From: Anammoximicrobium sp964486845
GTDB taxonomy: Bacteria; Planctomycetota; Planctomycetia; Pirellulales; Pirellulaceae
Assembly: GCA_964486845.1 (NCBI GenBank)
Contig: CAZAQY010000008.1
Span: 1 to 64,000, forward strand
Length of the DNA: 64,000 nt
Reading direction: 5' to 3'
The notes beneath the pieces are model-generated. The model was given only the letters and a program-made list of their open reading frames with translations. It made no database searches and was not told where the DNA came from. The position numbers were made by a program, and so were the translations under genes. Below, piece after piece: positions 9,535-17,547 of the stretch (position 1 is its first letter; each line of letters opens with the position of its first letter).

Positions 9535-10830
9535 TCACTCGTGCCGCAGGGCTTCGATGGGATTCATCATCGCGGCGCGGCGGGCGGGGTAGACGCCGAA
9601 CACGACGCCGGTCATCACCGACGTGCTGAAGGCGACGATGATCGCCCACCAGCTGATCGCGGTCTCGATTTCCGACAAGCGGGAAACGCCCACGGGGATC
9701 GCGACGCCCAGGAAGATGCCGAACAAGCCGCCGCTGGCGGCCAACACCATGCTCTCCACCATGAACTGCGTGACGATATGGCTGCGGGTGGCGCCCAAGG
9801 CTCGCCGGATGCCGATCTCTTTGGTCCGTTCGGAGACTGTCGCCAGCATGATGTTCATGATGCCGATGCCGCCGACCAGCAACGAAATGCCGGCGATCGA
9901 ACCGAGCACCAGGTTCCAAACCCGTTTTTCGCGCTCGGCTTGCCGCAGCAGTTCCAGCGGGACCTGGATCTCGAAGTCCTCTTTGTTCGGGTGCCGTTGC
10001 TGCAGCAGCTTGCGGACCATGGCAGCCGTCGGACTGACCATGTTTTCATCGTGCAGCGTCAGGGTGATCTCGCTCAATTGGGTCTTCTCGAAATCGCGGC
10101 CGCCGGACCGCAAGATTAGCTGCATTTCGCCGAAACGGCTGCGGGCGGAGGTCAGCGGGATATAGATGTCGTTGTTCAAGTCCGACGAGTTGACCGCGCC
10201 GGGCACCGCGCTGCCGCTGTCCTGCGGCTCCAACACTCCGACCACGACATAGGCGCCGTTGCCCAGCAGCAGCGGGCGGCCGAGCGGGTCCTCGTAAGAG
10301 TACAGGCGTTCGGCGGCGCCCGCGGCCAGCACGGCCACGTTGGCCGTGGTGGCCAAGTCGGTGGGGGTCAGGAACCGCCCTCGCCGGACCACCAGGTGTT
10401 TGATTTCGAGGTATTCCGGCGTGGTACCCAAGACCCGTGCGTTGGCCATACGGCGGCGTCCGCACTGGGCATTCTTGCGGATCATCGCCACGGGGACCGC
10501 GCGTCGCACGGTCGGCAGAGTGGCTTGCAGGACATCGAAGTCGGCGTACTTCAGTCCGTATTCTGCCACGCGGCTGACCTGGCGCTGACTGCTGTTGCCG
10601 GCCGATGCGTCGCGGCGGTCGTCTTCGCCCGGCTTGACGCTGCGGACGATGACGTTGGCCGCGCCGAGCTGGCGAATCTGCTCCACCGCTTTTCGCTTCG
10701 AGCCCTCGCCGATGGCGAGCATCGCGATCACCGAGCTGACGCCCAGGATCGTCCCCAGCATGGTCAACAAGCTGCGCAGCTTGTTCAGCATCAGGTTGCG
10801 GACGGACAGTTCGACGATCTTCAGCCACAT
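9535..10830 (-). CDS. MacB-type ABC transporter permease (FtsX fold)
   Basis: 431-residue inner-membrane permease. The N terminus has the MacB-family pattern RSLLTMLGTILGVSSVIAML (a membrane helix), then a large periplasmic core domain (about residues 50-300) with the LGAANVIVRS motif. Three C-terminal helices follow as an FtsX domain, including LVGGIGIMNIMLATVSERTKEIGIRRALGA. Such permeases work mechanically with a cytoplasmic ATPase and a periplasmic adaptor to drive export or lipoprotein release. It starts 3 bases after the stop of the adaptor gene, so the two form an operon. No ATP-binding subunit is encoded next to it; the ATPase must come from elsewhere. Confidence 0.92.
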   Translation of the reverse strand: MWLKIVELSVRNLMLNKLRSLLTMLGTILGVSSVIAMLAIGEGSKRKAVEQIRQLGAANVIVRSVKPGEDDRRDASAGNSSQRQVSRVAEYGLKYADFDVLQATLPTVRRAVPVAMIRKNAQCGRRRMANARVLGTTPEYLEIKHLVVRRGRFLTPTDLATTANVAVLAAGAAERLYSYEDPLGRPLLLGNGAYVVVGVLEPQDSGSAVPGAVNSSDLNNDIYIPLTSARSRFGEMQLILRSGGRDFEKTQLSEITLTLHDENMVSPTAAMVRKLLQQRHPNKEDFEIQVPLELLRQAEREKRVWNLVLGSIAGISLLVGGIGIMNIMLATVSERTKEIGIRRALGATRSHIVTQFMVESMVLAASGGLFGIFLGVAIPVGVSRLSEIETAISWWAIIVAFSTSVMTGVVFGVYPARRAAMMNPIEALRHE

Positions 10831-10833
10831 GGC

Positions 10834-12678
10834 TCACGAAGCCTTCGCCGTCTTTGGGGCAGCCGCGGCGCGGCGCGGCTCGCGGGCGGTGGGCGGCGCG
10901 GCGGCCACCGGCTGCGTGCTCGGCGCGGCGGAGATCTGCTCCTGGGCGTTCTCGGCCCGTTCCGTTCCCTCGCCCGCCGGCCTCTCTGCTTCTGCGGCGA
11001 TCGCCATGGGGTTCAGCACCACGCGGTCGCCGGCTTGTACGCCGTCCAGAATCTGCACCAGCTTGTCGTTGGTGCGTCCGAGCTTGACGGCCCGCCGCTG
11101 GGGCGCCGGCTGTCCTGCGATGTAACAGGCGGTGTCTTTGCCGACTTGAACGATGGCTTGGACGGGAACCGTCAACACGCTGTTCAGGCGATCGACGTGG
11201 ATCTCGGCGATGGCCGTCATGCCGGGCTTCAGACGCTGCACCGGTTCGTCGATCGTGACGATGGTTTGGTAGACCTTGGTGTCCGAGCCGTACCAGCCGC
11301 CCTGGTCCGGCAGCACGGCGACCGACTTGACGGTGCCGCGATAGAGGCGTTCCGGAAAGGCATCGACGCGCACGCTGGCCGACAATTCCGGTTTGACCTG
11401 GTCCAGCACGGACTCGTGGACCGAGGTCTTGACCTGCATCTGCGACAGGTTCGGCAGCGAGAGGATCTTCTGCCGGGGGCGAATCGTCGCACCTTCGCGG
11501 ATCTCCTCGCCGTAGTACCGGTCCGGGACCGCATAGGCCACCATTCCGTCCTGGGGCGCGGAGATCTTGCACTTGTCGATCTGTTCCGTGTACCGCACCA
11601 GGCGCTCCTCTTCCTTTTTCAGCTGTTGGTTGGCCGCGTCCAGCGCGGCCTTGGCTTGAGCCAACAATGCCTCGGCGTTCCGCTTGACCTGTTCCACCTG
11701 GCGCTCTGAGGTGTCCTTTTTCCCCTGCAGTTTCAACTCCTCCATCTCCCGCTCGTAGGTCTGCTTCTTCTTCAGCGTGGCCAATTGCGTCTTTAGCTTG
11801 TTGATCTTGGCCGTATACTGGCTTTCCGCTTGTAGCAGATCCAGAACGCTTTGGTCCCGCTGGTGCTGGCCGGCGTAGCCGAGCTTGAACAGGGCCTCGA
11901 TGCCGCGTTGCTCGTTCCGCTTCAACTCCAGCGTCCCTTTGGCGTTGAGGATTTCGTTGTTGATGTCCTCCACCAGCCGCTCAATCGCCTCGACCTCCAG
12001 TTTGTAGGTTCCTCTCTCCTGGTCGACAAACATCTCCTGTTCGAGCTTCGCCAATGAGACGCTCAGCAGGGCGTCGGCGAGCAGCGTCTCGTTCTGCGTG
12101 ATCTGATTGTCGTACTTGGCCTGGGCCTGGATCTGCACGGCGCGCGCGGACTCCGTGCTCAGGATCTGACGGTCCAAGCGTTCCCGGTGCTGCGCCGAGT
12201 CGAACTCGACCAGCAGATCGCCCTTCTTGACCGACGTCCCGTTGGGCACGATGAACAGGACTTGCGTGCCTACGACGCCGTCGCCTTCAATATCGTCCAC
12301 CTCGCAGATGATCTCGACATTGCTCTGGCTTTCCAGGTTCCCGCGCTCGGTGACCGTAATCGGCAGGTCGCCCGTAGCCACCGTGTGGTAGATCAAGGGT
12401 TGGCTCGGTTCGAGCGTCCCCTGGCGAAACCAGCGCAAGCCAACTGCCCCGACGCCGACGAGGCCGGCCGCCAGCACTCCCCACAACAGCCACTGGCGCC
12501 ACCACGGTGCCGACTCGTCGGCGGTGAACGAAGAGGCGCCCTGTCGGGATGCCGGCGCGGGGGCCGGCGCCGGCGAGTTCGGTTCGTCCCCGCGGAGGTC
12601 TTCCTCGGGCGAGTCCAACAGGCGGACCGTTTCGGCGACAACGGTCTGCCGCCGTGCGTATTTCCTTGCGTAACTCAT
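10834..12678 (-). CDS. HlyD/MacA-like periplasmic adaptor protein
   Basis: 614-residue membrane-fusion adaptor. A cytoplasmic N-terminal segment precedes one membrane helix (about residues 63-82, rich in Gly/Val/Leu). Next come a biotinyl-lipoyl-like half motif (GNLESQSNVEIICEV), a very long charged coiled-coil hairpin (about residues 170-390, rich in Glu/Lys/Gln), the second lipoyl half (KISAPQDGMVAY), a beta-barrel and a C-terminal tail rich in Ala/Pro/Glu. The coiled coil is longer than in E. coli MacA. First gene of the operon with the permease. It probably bridges the inner-membrane permease to the cell envelope. Substrate unknown. Divergent to the HzsA-like gene across a 607-base gap. 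Confidence 0.88.
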   Translation of the reverse strand: MSYARKYARRQTVVAETVRLLDSPEEDLRGDEPNSPAPAPAPASRQGASSFTADESAPWWRQWLLWGVLAAGLVGVGAVGLRWFRQGTLEPSQPLIYHTVATGDLPITVTERGNLESQSNVEIICEVDDIEGDGVVGTQVLFIVPNGTSVKKGDLLVEFDSAQHRERLDRQILSTESARAVQIQAQAKYDNQITQNETLLADALLSVSLAKLEQEMFVDQERGTYKLEVEAIERLVEDINNEILNAKGTLELKRNEQRGIEALFKLGYAGQHQRDQSVLDLLQAESQYTAKINKLKTQLATLKKKQTYEREMEELKLQGKKDTSERQVEQVKRNAEALLAQAKAALDAANQQLKKEEERLVRYTEQIDKCKISAPQDGMVAYAVPDRYYGEEIREGATIRPRQKILSLPNLSQMQVKTSVHESVLDQVKPELSASVRVDAFPERLYRGTVKSVAVLPDQGGWYGSDTKVYQTIVTIDEPVQRLKPGMTAIAEIHVDRLNSVLTVPVQAIVQVGKDTACYIAGQPAPQRRAVKLGRTNDKLVQILDGVQAGDRVVLNPMAIAAEAERPAGEGTERAENAQEQISAAPSTQPVAAAPPTAREPRRAAAAPKTAKAS

Positions 12679-13285
12679 CGAGACTTCTGGCGTAATTCAA
12701 AGGGCGTGAGTTCTTCAGGACGCTTATCGTTTTCACGGCGCGTCACGCCAGCTGCCGGCATGCTTCGCGTCGGCTTATCGCGTGTGGTGATGTAAACGGG
12801 GTGTTGCGTGCGGTCTCGACTGGGGAACGACAACTTCCATCCACAGGACTCTGTCCTGCGCCGCCCTTAATTCTAGTGACGCAGACGGGGCTGTGTAAAC
12901 CGCCAAGGAAAAGAAAAGTCAATCAGCGTCAAGATTTACGTGCCGATCGGAGCGGTCAAGTCAACTCAAACGTCTACGGCAAAAGAACCTGCGCCACGGC
13001 CCCCCCATCTGCAGCCTCGCCGCAACCGGGCGACCTCCCGTTCTGAGAACTCACGCACCCTGCAACCACGGGCCGGTGTCGATCCACCAGCAATGTGGAC
13101 GCATCCAGGAAGACCGCGCCCGCGCGGAGCAACGCCGCTAGTTCGTCGCGCCGTCGATCACGACCGGCAGTGGGGGTGACGGCCTTCGTCCCGTGGACTA
13201 GCATAGGTTCAGTTTCCGCCGCGTCGAGTCGCCTTCTTCTGGAACCGGCACGATACGAGTACATTGCGAGGAGTCTCCCCCAATC
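12679..13285. other. 607-base intergenic region between divergent genes
   Basis: No convincing gene, RNA or repeat was recognised. Short open frames on both strands lack any family signal and have shadow-like composition. The region should hold the promoters of the adaptor operon (leftward) and the HzsA-like gene (rightward), but I could not identify them. GAGGAG at 13268-13273 is the likely ribosome binding site of the rightward gene. Confidence 0.5.
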
Positions 13286-15811
13286 GTGAATCGAACGTCC
13301 GCTCCGACTGTCAAGGGCCAAGGTCTTTCTTCTTGGGCTGTATTATTTGTCGGTGTCGGCGTCTCGTGCCTGTTTCCGAGCCTGGAGGCGGCATCTGCTG
13401 CCGAGCCTTTCGAGTTGCGTGATCGCGCACTGGCTGGACCGCTGGCTGGCTGCGAAGAGATCATTTTTGCCCAGCGTGTGCCGGGGAACGACCACTGGTA
13501 CGGCAATTTCGGACATTACTCTGACGGCCACGCGGGCCACTACGCGCCGCCCTCGACGCCCGACTCGGTCGAGTACTTCAAATACGCCTTCGGCGACGGC
13601 GGACGACTCTGCCGCTTCCACCTGCGGACCGGCAAGCTGACCGTGCTGCTGGACGATCCGCAAGGCGGAATCCGCGATCCGCACGTCCACTACGACGGCC
13701 GGAAGATCCTGTTCTCGTATCGCCGGGGCGGGACCACGGCCTACCACCTGTACGAAATCAACATCGACGGCGCGCAACTCCGGCAACTGACCGACGGGCC
13801 GGACAACGATATCGAGCCCATCTACGCTCCCGACGACTCGATCGTTTTCTGTTCCAGCCGTTGCCACCGGTTCGTGCCGTGCTGGAAGACCCAGGTTGCC
13901 ACGCTGTACCGCAGCAACGCGGACGGCACGGACATCCGCATGCTGTCCAGCAACGCGGAACAGGAAAACACGCCCTGGATGCTGCCCGACGGCCGAGTGC
14001 TGTACATGCGCTGGGAGTACGTCGACCGCAATCAACTCCTGTACCATCACCTCTGGACGGTCAACCCCGACGGGACCAACGTGATGGTCTATTTCGGCAA
14101 TCAGCATCCGGGCGATGTGATGATCGATGCCAAGCCGATCCCCGACTCGGGCAAGATCGTGGCGTCGTTTTCGCCGGGGCACGGTCGAGCGGAACATGCT
14201 GGATACGTCACGATTGTCGATCCCGACCGCGGCCCGGACGACATGGACATGGCCCGGCGCGTGAGTGGGGCGAGCTACCGCGATCCGTATCCTCTGGCGG
14301 AGGACCTGTTCCTGGTCGCCGACGCCAAGGGGATTCATTTCCTGACCGGGGAGGGCCGCCCGGAACTGATCTATGCGCCCCAGGACGCTGCTCCCCGCTG
14401 GCAGTGTCACGAGCCGCGGCCGTTGCGCGCCCGCCGGCGGGAACCGATCATCCCCAGCCGCTTCGCGCCCGCCAGACCGACCGGCCATTTGGTGCTCTCC
14501 GACATCTACACGGGCCGCAACATGGCGGGGGTCGAACGAGGCGAAATCAAGAAGCTGCTGGTGCTGGAGCAGTTGCCCAAGCCCGTCAATTTCTCCGGCG
14601 GGTCGGAACCGTTGACGGCCGGCGGCACGTTCACGCTGCAACGCGTCCTGGGCACCGTGCCGGTCGAGGCCGATGGCTCGGCCTATTTCGAGGCCCCGGC
14701 GCTGCGGTCGCTGTTCTTCGTGGCCCTGGACGAGGACGAAATGTCGGTCAAGCGGATGCAGAGTTTCGTGACCGTCCAGCCGGGCGAAACCACGTCCTGC
14801 GTCGGCTGTCACGAGCCGCGGACGCGAGCGCCCCACCTGCGAGACATCCAACTGCTGGACGCGATGAAACGTCCGCCGAGCCGCATCGAGCCGTACGAGA
14901 ACCAGCCCGACGTGCTCGATTTCCCGCGCGACATCCAGCCGATCCTCGACCGGCACTGCGTCGCCTGCCACAATCACGCCCGGCACGACGGCGACATCAA
15001 CTTCTCCGGCGACCGTACTCCCTATTACTCGACGGCCTACTGGACCATGTTCAGCAAGTCCCTGGTCGTCGACGGGCGCAACAAGTACGGCAACCGGCCG
15101 CCGCGCACGATCGGCACTTCGGCCAGCCGGCTGATGACGTGCCTGGACCGGTCGCATTACGACGTCCAGCTAACGGGCCAGGAGCGGGCCACGATCCGCA
15201 CTTGGATCGATTCGGGCGCAACGTACAGCGGAACCTATGCCTGCCTGGGTACCGGCATGTTTCCAGTGGACTTTCCCGAGGAGACGGTCATCGAGCGGTG
15301 TGCCGGATGCCACAAGGCGACGAAGACATCGTACCGCAATGTGAAGAAGGATGCCTTTTACTTCCAGTTCGGCAAACAGGAGCCGCCGCAGCCACTGCTG
15401 GAGCGCATCGACGACATCATCCTGATCCGGCACCTGGCTTATTTCCAACTGGGCGAAGCGCCGCTGTACCAAGCGCTGTGCAACCTCGACCGGCCGGCGC
15501 ATTCGGTCTTTCTGCGCGCCCCATTGGCCAAGTCGGCCGGGGGGCTCGAACTCTGCGGCAAACCGGTGTTCCAGGGCACGGAAGACAAGGATTACCTTGC
15601 GATCCTCGCCCGCATCGAGGATGCCTCGCGCCAGCTGCACCTGAAAAAGCGGTTCGACATATCCGGTTTCCGCCCGAACCGCTACTACATTCGCGAGATG
15701 CAGCGGTTCGGCATTCTTCCGGAAAACCTGGCAGACGATGCCGCAGTCGATCCCTACGCGACCGATCAGGCGTACTGGCGCACGTTCCAGTTCGCGCCCC
15801 GGCCGCGTTAG
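13286..15811 (+). CDS. hydrazine-synthase-alpha-like multihaem secreted protein
   Basis: 841 residues with a GTG start and an N-terminal hydrophobic signal segment. Residues about 60-370 are a TolB/PD40-like beta-propeller (repeated KILFSYRRGG, DNDIEPIYAPDDSIVFCSS). A middle domain follows, with three CxxCH c-type haem motifs at about 505-509 (CVGCH), 558-562 (CVACH) and 672-676 (CAGCH). Propeller, then middle domain, then a haem-binding C-terminal part is the layout of the alpha subunit of anammox hydrazine synthase. Homologues of unknown function are widespread in planctomycetes that do not perform anammox. No beta or gamma subunit genes are nearby, so hydrazine synthesis is not inferred. 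A periplasmic electron-transfer or oxidase role is more cautious. Confidence 0.82.
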   Translation: MNRTSAPTVKGQGLSSWAVLFVGVGVSCLFPSLEAASAAEPFELRDRALAGPLAGCEEIIFAQRVPGNDHWYGNFGHYSDGHAGHYAPPSTPDSVEYFKYAFGDGGRLCRFHLRTGKLTVLLDDPQGGIRDPHVHYDGRKILFSYRRGGTTAYHLYEINIDGAQLRQLTDGPDNDIEPIYAPDDSIVFCSSRCHRFVPCWKTQVATLYRSNADGTDIRMLSSNAEQENTPWMLPDGRVLYMRWEYVDRNQLLYHHLWTVNPDGTNVMVYFGNQHPGDVMIDAKPIPDSGKIVASFSPGHGRAEHAGYVTIVDPDRGPDDMDMARRVSGASYRDPYPLAEDLFLVADAKGIHFLTGEGRPELIYAPQDAAPRWQCHEPRPLRARRREPIIPSRFAPARPTGHLVLSDIYTGRNMAGVERGEIKKLLVLEQLPKPVNFSGGSEPLTAGGTFTLQRVLGTVPVEADGSAYFEAPALRSLFFVALDEDEMSVKRMQSFVTVQPGETTSCVGCHEPRTRAPHLRDIQLLDAMKRPPSRIEPYENQPDVLDFPRDIQPILDRHCVACHNHARHDGDINFSGDRTPYYSTAYWTMFSKSLVVDGRNKYGNRPPRTIGTSASRLMTCLDRSHYDVQLTGQERATIRTWIDSGATYSGTYACLGTGMFPVDFPEETVIERCAGCHKATKTSYRNVKKDAFYFQFGKQEPPQPLLERIDDIILIRHLAYFQLGEAPLYQALCNLDRPAHSVFLRAPLAKSAGGLELCGKPVFQGTEDKDYLAILARIEDASRQLHLKKRFDISGFRPNRYYIREMQRFGILPENLADDAAVDPYATDQAYWRTFQFAPRPR

Positions 15812-15828
15812 AATCGCAGTTGCACCGC

Positions 15829-15856
15829 CGGCCGCTCGCGGAGCGAACGGCCTACG
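15829..15856. repeat. palindromic element, GTAGGCC family
   Basis: A 10-bp stem with one mismatch (GGCCGCTCGC / GCGAACGGCC) and a GGA loop, flanked by CCTACG. Read on the minus strand it gives CGTAGGCCGTTCGCTCCGCG, the same core as the elements at 23357-23380 and 42152-42208. It lies between the convergent HzsA-like and GH16 genes, and its GTAG supplies the TAG stop codon of the GH16 gene at 15852-15854. It may also act as a bidirectional terminator. Confidence 0.75.
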
Positions 15857-16739
15857 ATCCGCCATCCCGCGCATAGACTCGCACGTAGTCCACCTCGAAG
15901 TCTCGCGGGTACGTCAGATTCGGATCGATGTTCCCAATCCAGCCTGAATACTGGAACAGGGCCATCAGGATGAACATCTTCTCCTGCGGCGTGGGACCCT
16001 GGTAGGTCTGGATGACCTTCCCGTCGAAGTACCAGTCAATCTGCCCCTCCTGCCATTCCATGGCCCAGGTGTGGAAGTCCTTGGACAGGTCGACCTCGAC
16101 GCGGGGGCGGTAGTGCGCGTCGGCGGTGAAGTGGACGTTGAGATCAGCGACGCTGTGCGTATCGCTGATGTGCCGGCCCTGCTGCTCGAAAATGTCGATC
16201 TCCAAGACTCCGTCTGCGAGGCCTTTGCGACGGCCGTCCGGCGTGTATTCCTGCTTGGTCGGGTCGTGCTGGTGCAGCCAGAAAGCGGCCATCAGTCCCT
16301 CGCCGCGCGGACAGCGGCAACGAATCTCGAACCAGCCGTACTTCTGCGCGAATTTGTCGAGGATCTGGTATTCGTCCGCCGTCGCGCCAAAACGGTGATC
16401 CGAAGTCTGAACGCAACTGACACAGGGCACGCTCTTGTCCGCACGGAACGGCAGCCGCTCGTCGATGCGAAGCTTGAGGACGCCGTTTTCGATCGCATAG
16501 CACGCGTTGTGGTCGGTCCAGCGGCTCGGCTTGCCGATCCGCCGAAAATACTCCTTGCGCCCGGAACGGTACGCCGCGAACCAGTGCATGTCGTTCAACA
16601 ACGGTCTTTCGAACTCGTCCTGGAACGTCAGCTTCCAACCCGGTTTCTCTGCGGGTGGAACGGGCCCGTCCGCCCCGATCGCGATGCTCGTTCCCAGAAT
16701 CCAACCCGCGCAACAGAGAGCGATGGATTTGCTTTTCAT
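15852..16739 (-). CDS. glycoside hydrolase family 16, secreted
   Basis: A 295-residue exported endo-glycanase. A signal peptide (about 22 residues, ending IAIGA) precedes one GH16 beta-jelly-roll domain. The family catalytic motif ExDxxE is present as LEIDIFEQ, with E180, D182 and E185 as nucleophile, assisting acid and acid/base. Other typical elements are FQDEFERP near the N terminus, KYGWFEIRCRCP and FHTWAMEWQ. GH16 enzymes cut beta-1,3/1,4-glucans, agar, carrageenan or porphyran; the exact substrate cannot be read here. It starts overlapping the stop of a broken sulfatase frame (ATGA at 16736-16739), a pairing that would suit sulfated marine polysaccharide. Confidence 0.92.
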   Translation of the reverse strand: MKSKSIALCCAGWILGTSIAIGADGPVPPAEKPGWKLTFQDEFERPLLNDMHWFAAYRSGRKEYFRRIGKPSRWTDHNACYAIENGVLKLRIDERLPFRADKSVPCVSCVQTSDHRFGATADEYQILDKFAQKYGWFEIRCRCPRGEGLMAAFWLHQHDPTKQEYTPDGRRKGLADGVLEIDIFEQQGRHISDTHSVADLNVHFTADAHYRPRVEVDLSKDFHTWAMEWQEGQIDWYFDGKVIQTYQGPTPQEKMFILMALFQYSGWIGNIDPNLTYPRDFEVDYVRVYARDGGS

Positions 16740-17203
16740 CTCGGCTTTCCTCCAGGGGAGCGAGAGGATTGATGCGATGTTTCCTCCGGAGACTCATTCC
16801 GGCGCCTTCCGTCTGCCGCCTGCCGCTCGACCGGCAAGCCTTGGTAGCCGGCCGGGATGACCAGCCGGCCTTTCCAGTAGGCACAGGCGCCGGGATGCAG
16901 ACGCCGGTGAAGTAGCCGGCCTCTTCCCGCAACAATCGTGAAAAAGCGGTGAAACTTCATGCCTTCGGCCGCCAACCGATCCAGCGTGGGCGTTCGAACG
17001 TTGCCGTCCCCGCAGCACCCGACAAACGGACAGCTGTGGTCGTCGCTCAGGAGGAACAAGAGGTTGGGCTTCTCGGCGGCCAGCGTCAGCGACGAAACCA
17101 GAGCCGCGCCGAGGAAGGCCCACAAGCCGGCGCGAAACAGAATTTCCGGACGCCCGCGCAAGCGAGGGTGCCTTTCATCGTTAGAATGGCGTGTCATCAT
17201 CAT
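16740..17203 (-). pseudogene. sulfatase fragment (N-terminal part only)
   Basis: The frame opens with a membrane-spanning leader and then the start of a type I sulfatase: EKPNLLFLLSDDHSCPFVGCCGD, NVRTPTLDRLAAEGMKFHRFF. The DD pair are calcium ligands of the family. Just where the active-site CxPSR motif and the remaining 350 or so residues should follow, the frame changes to unrelated Arg-rich sequence. Sulfatase-like residues (EEAGYFTG) appear shortly after in another frame (near 16915), as expected after a deletion plus frameshift. With no formylglycine site it cannot be active. Its open frame runs to 16736 and overlaps the GH16 start. Confidence 0.75.
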
Positions 17204-17404
17204 TCAGGTACTCCGACATGCCGTTTTGGCCAGCTTGCGTTTCTGCCGGCCCATGACGACTCCTTCTTGGGCGTTGATCTCTTGGGCGCAGGACCATCGG
17301 GAACTGCCTCCGTGCGCGTGCTCTGAATGTACAGCGGCAACTTTGCTGATACAATTGCCCCCGTGGATGAATCCACGAACACCGACCACGGGAGCGCGGA
17401 GCCG
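17204..17404. other. spacer upstream of the WD40 gene
   Basis: Between the sulfatase fragment and the small leader frame I see no gene or repeat. The region is divergent, so it should contain the promoter of the WD40 gene. Long minus-strand frames here are Arg/Pro-rich shadows. Confidence 0.4.
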
Positions 17405-17533
17405 ATGAAAACGAAACGCCGGTCCAGATGCCTGCCTGGCCTGATCCTCTCGGCTTCCTTCGCTGCGGCATTTCCTGCAGCCCCCGCGATCCGTTGGCGC
17501 GCGTCGAATACCGACTCTGAACCGCAAACATAG
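17405..17533 (+). CDS. possible small leader or truncated exported peptide
   Basis: A 42-residue frame beginning MKTKRRSR and followed by a hydrophobic Leu/Ala segment, like a signal peptide with almost nothing after it. Its stop codon (17531-17533) abuts the AGGAG that would serve the WD40 gene. It could be a translated leader, the remnant of a deleted secreted protein, or chance. Confidence 0.25.
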   Translation: MKTKRRSRCLPGLILSASFAAAFPAAPAIRWRASNTDSEPQT

Positions 17534-17547
17534 GAGCGATGTCGAAC

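Noticed and set aside
12974..13321. Minus-strand 115-codon frame in the gap before the HzsA-like gene
   Set aside because: No ribosome binding site, no family pattern, and it overlaps the likely start region of the HzsA-like gene.
13286..15811. True hydrazine synthase and anammox metabolism
   Set aside because: Only an alpha-like subunit is present and no other anammox gene is visible in the window.
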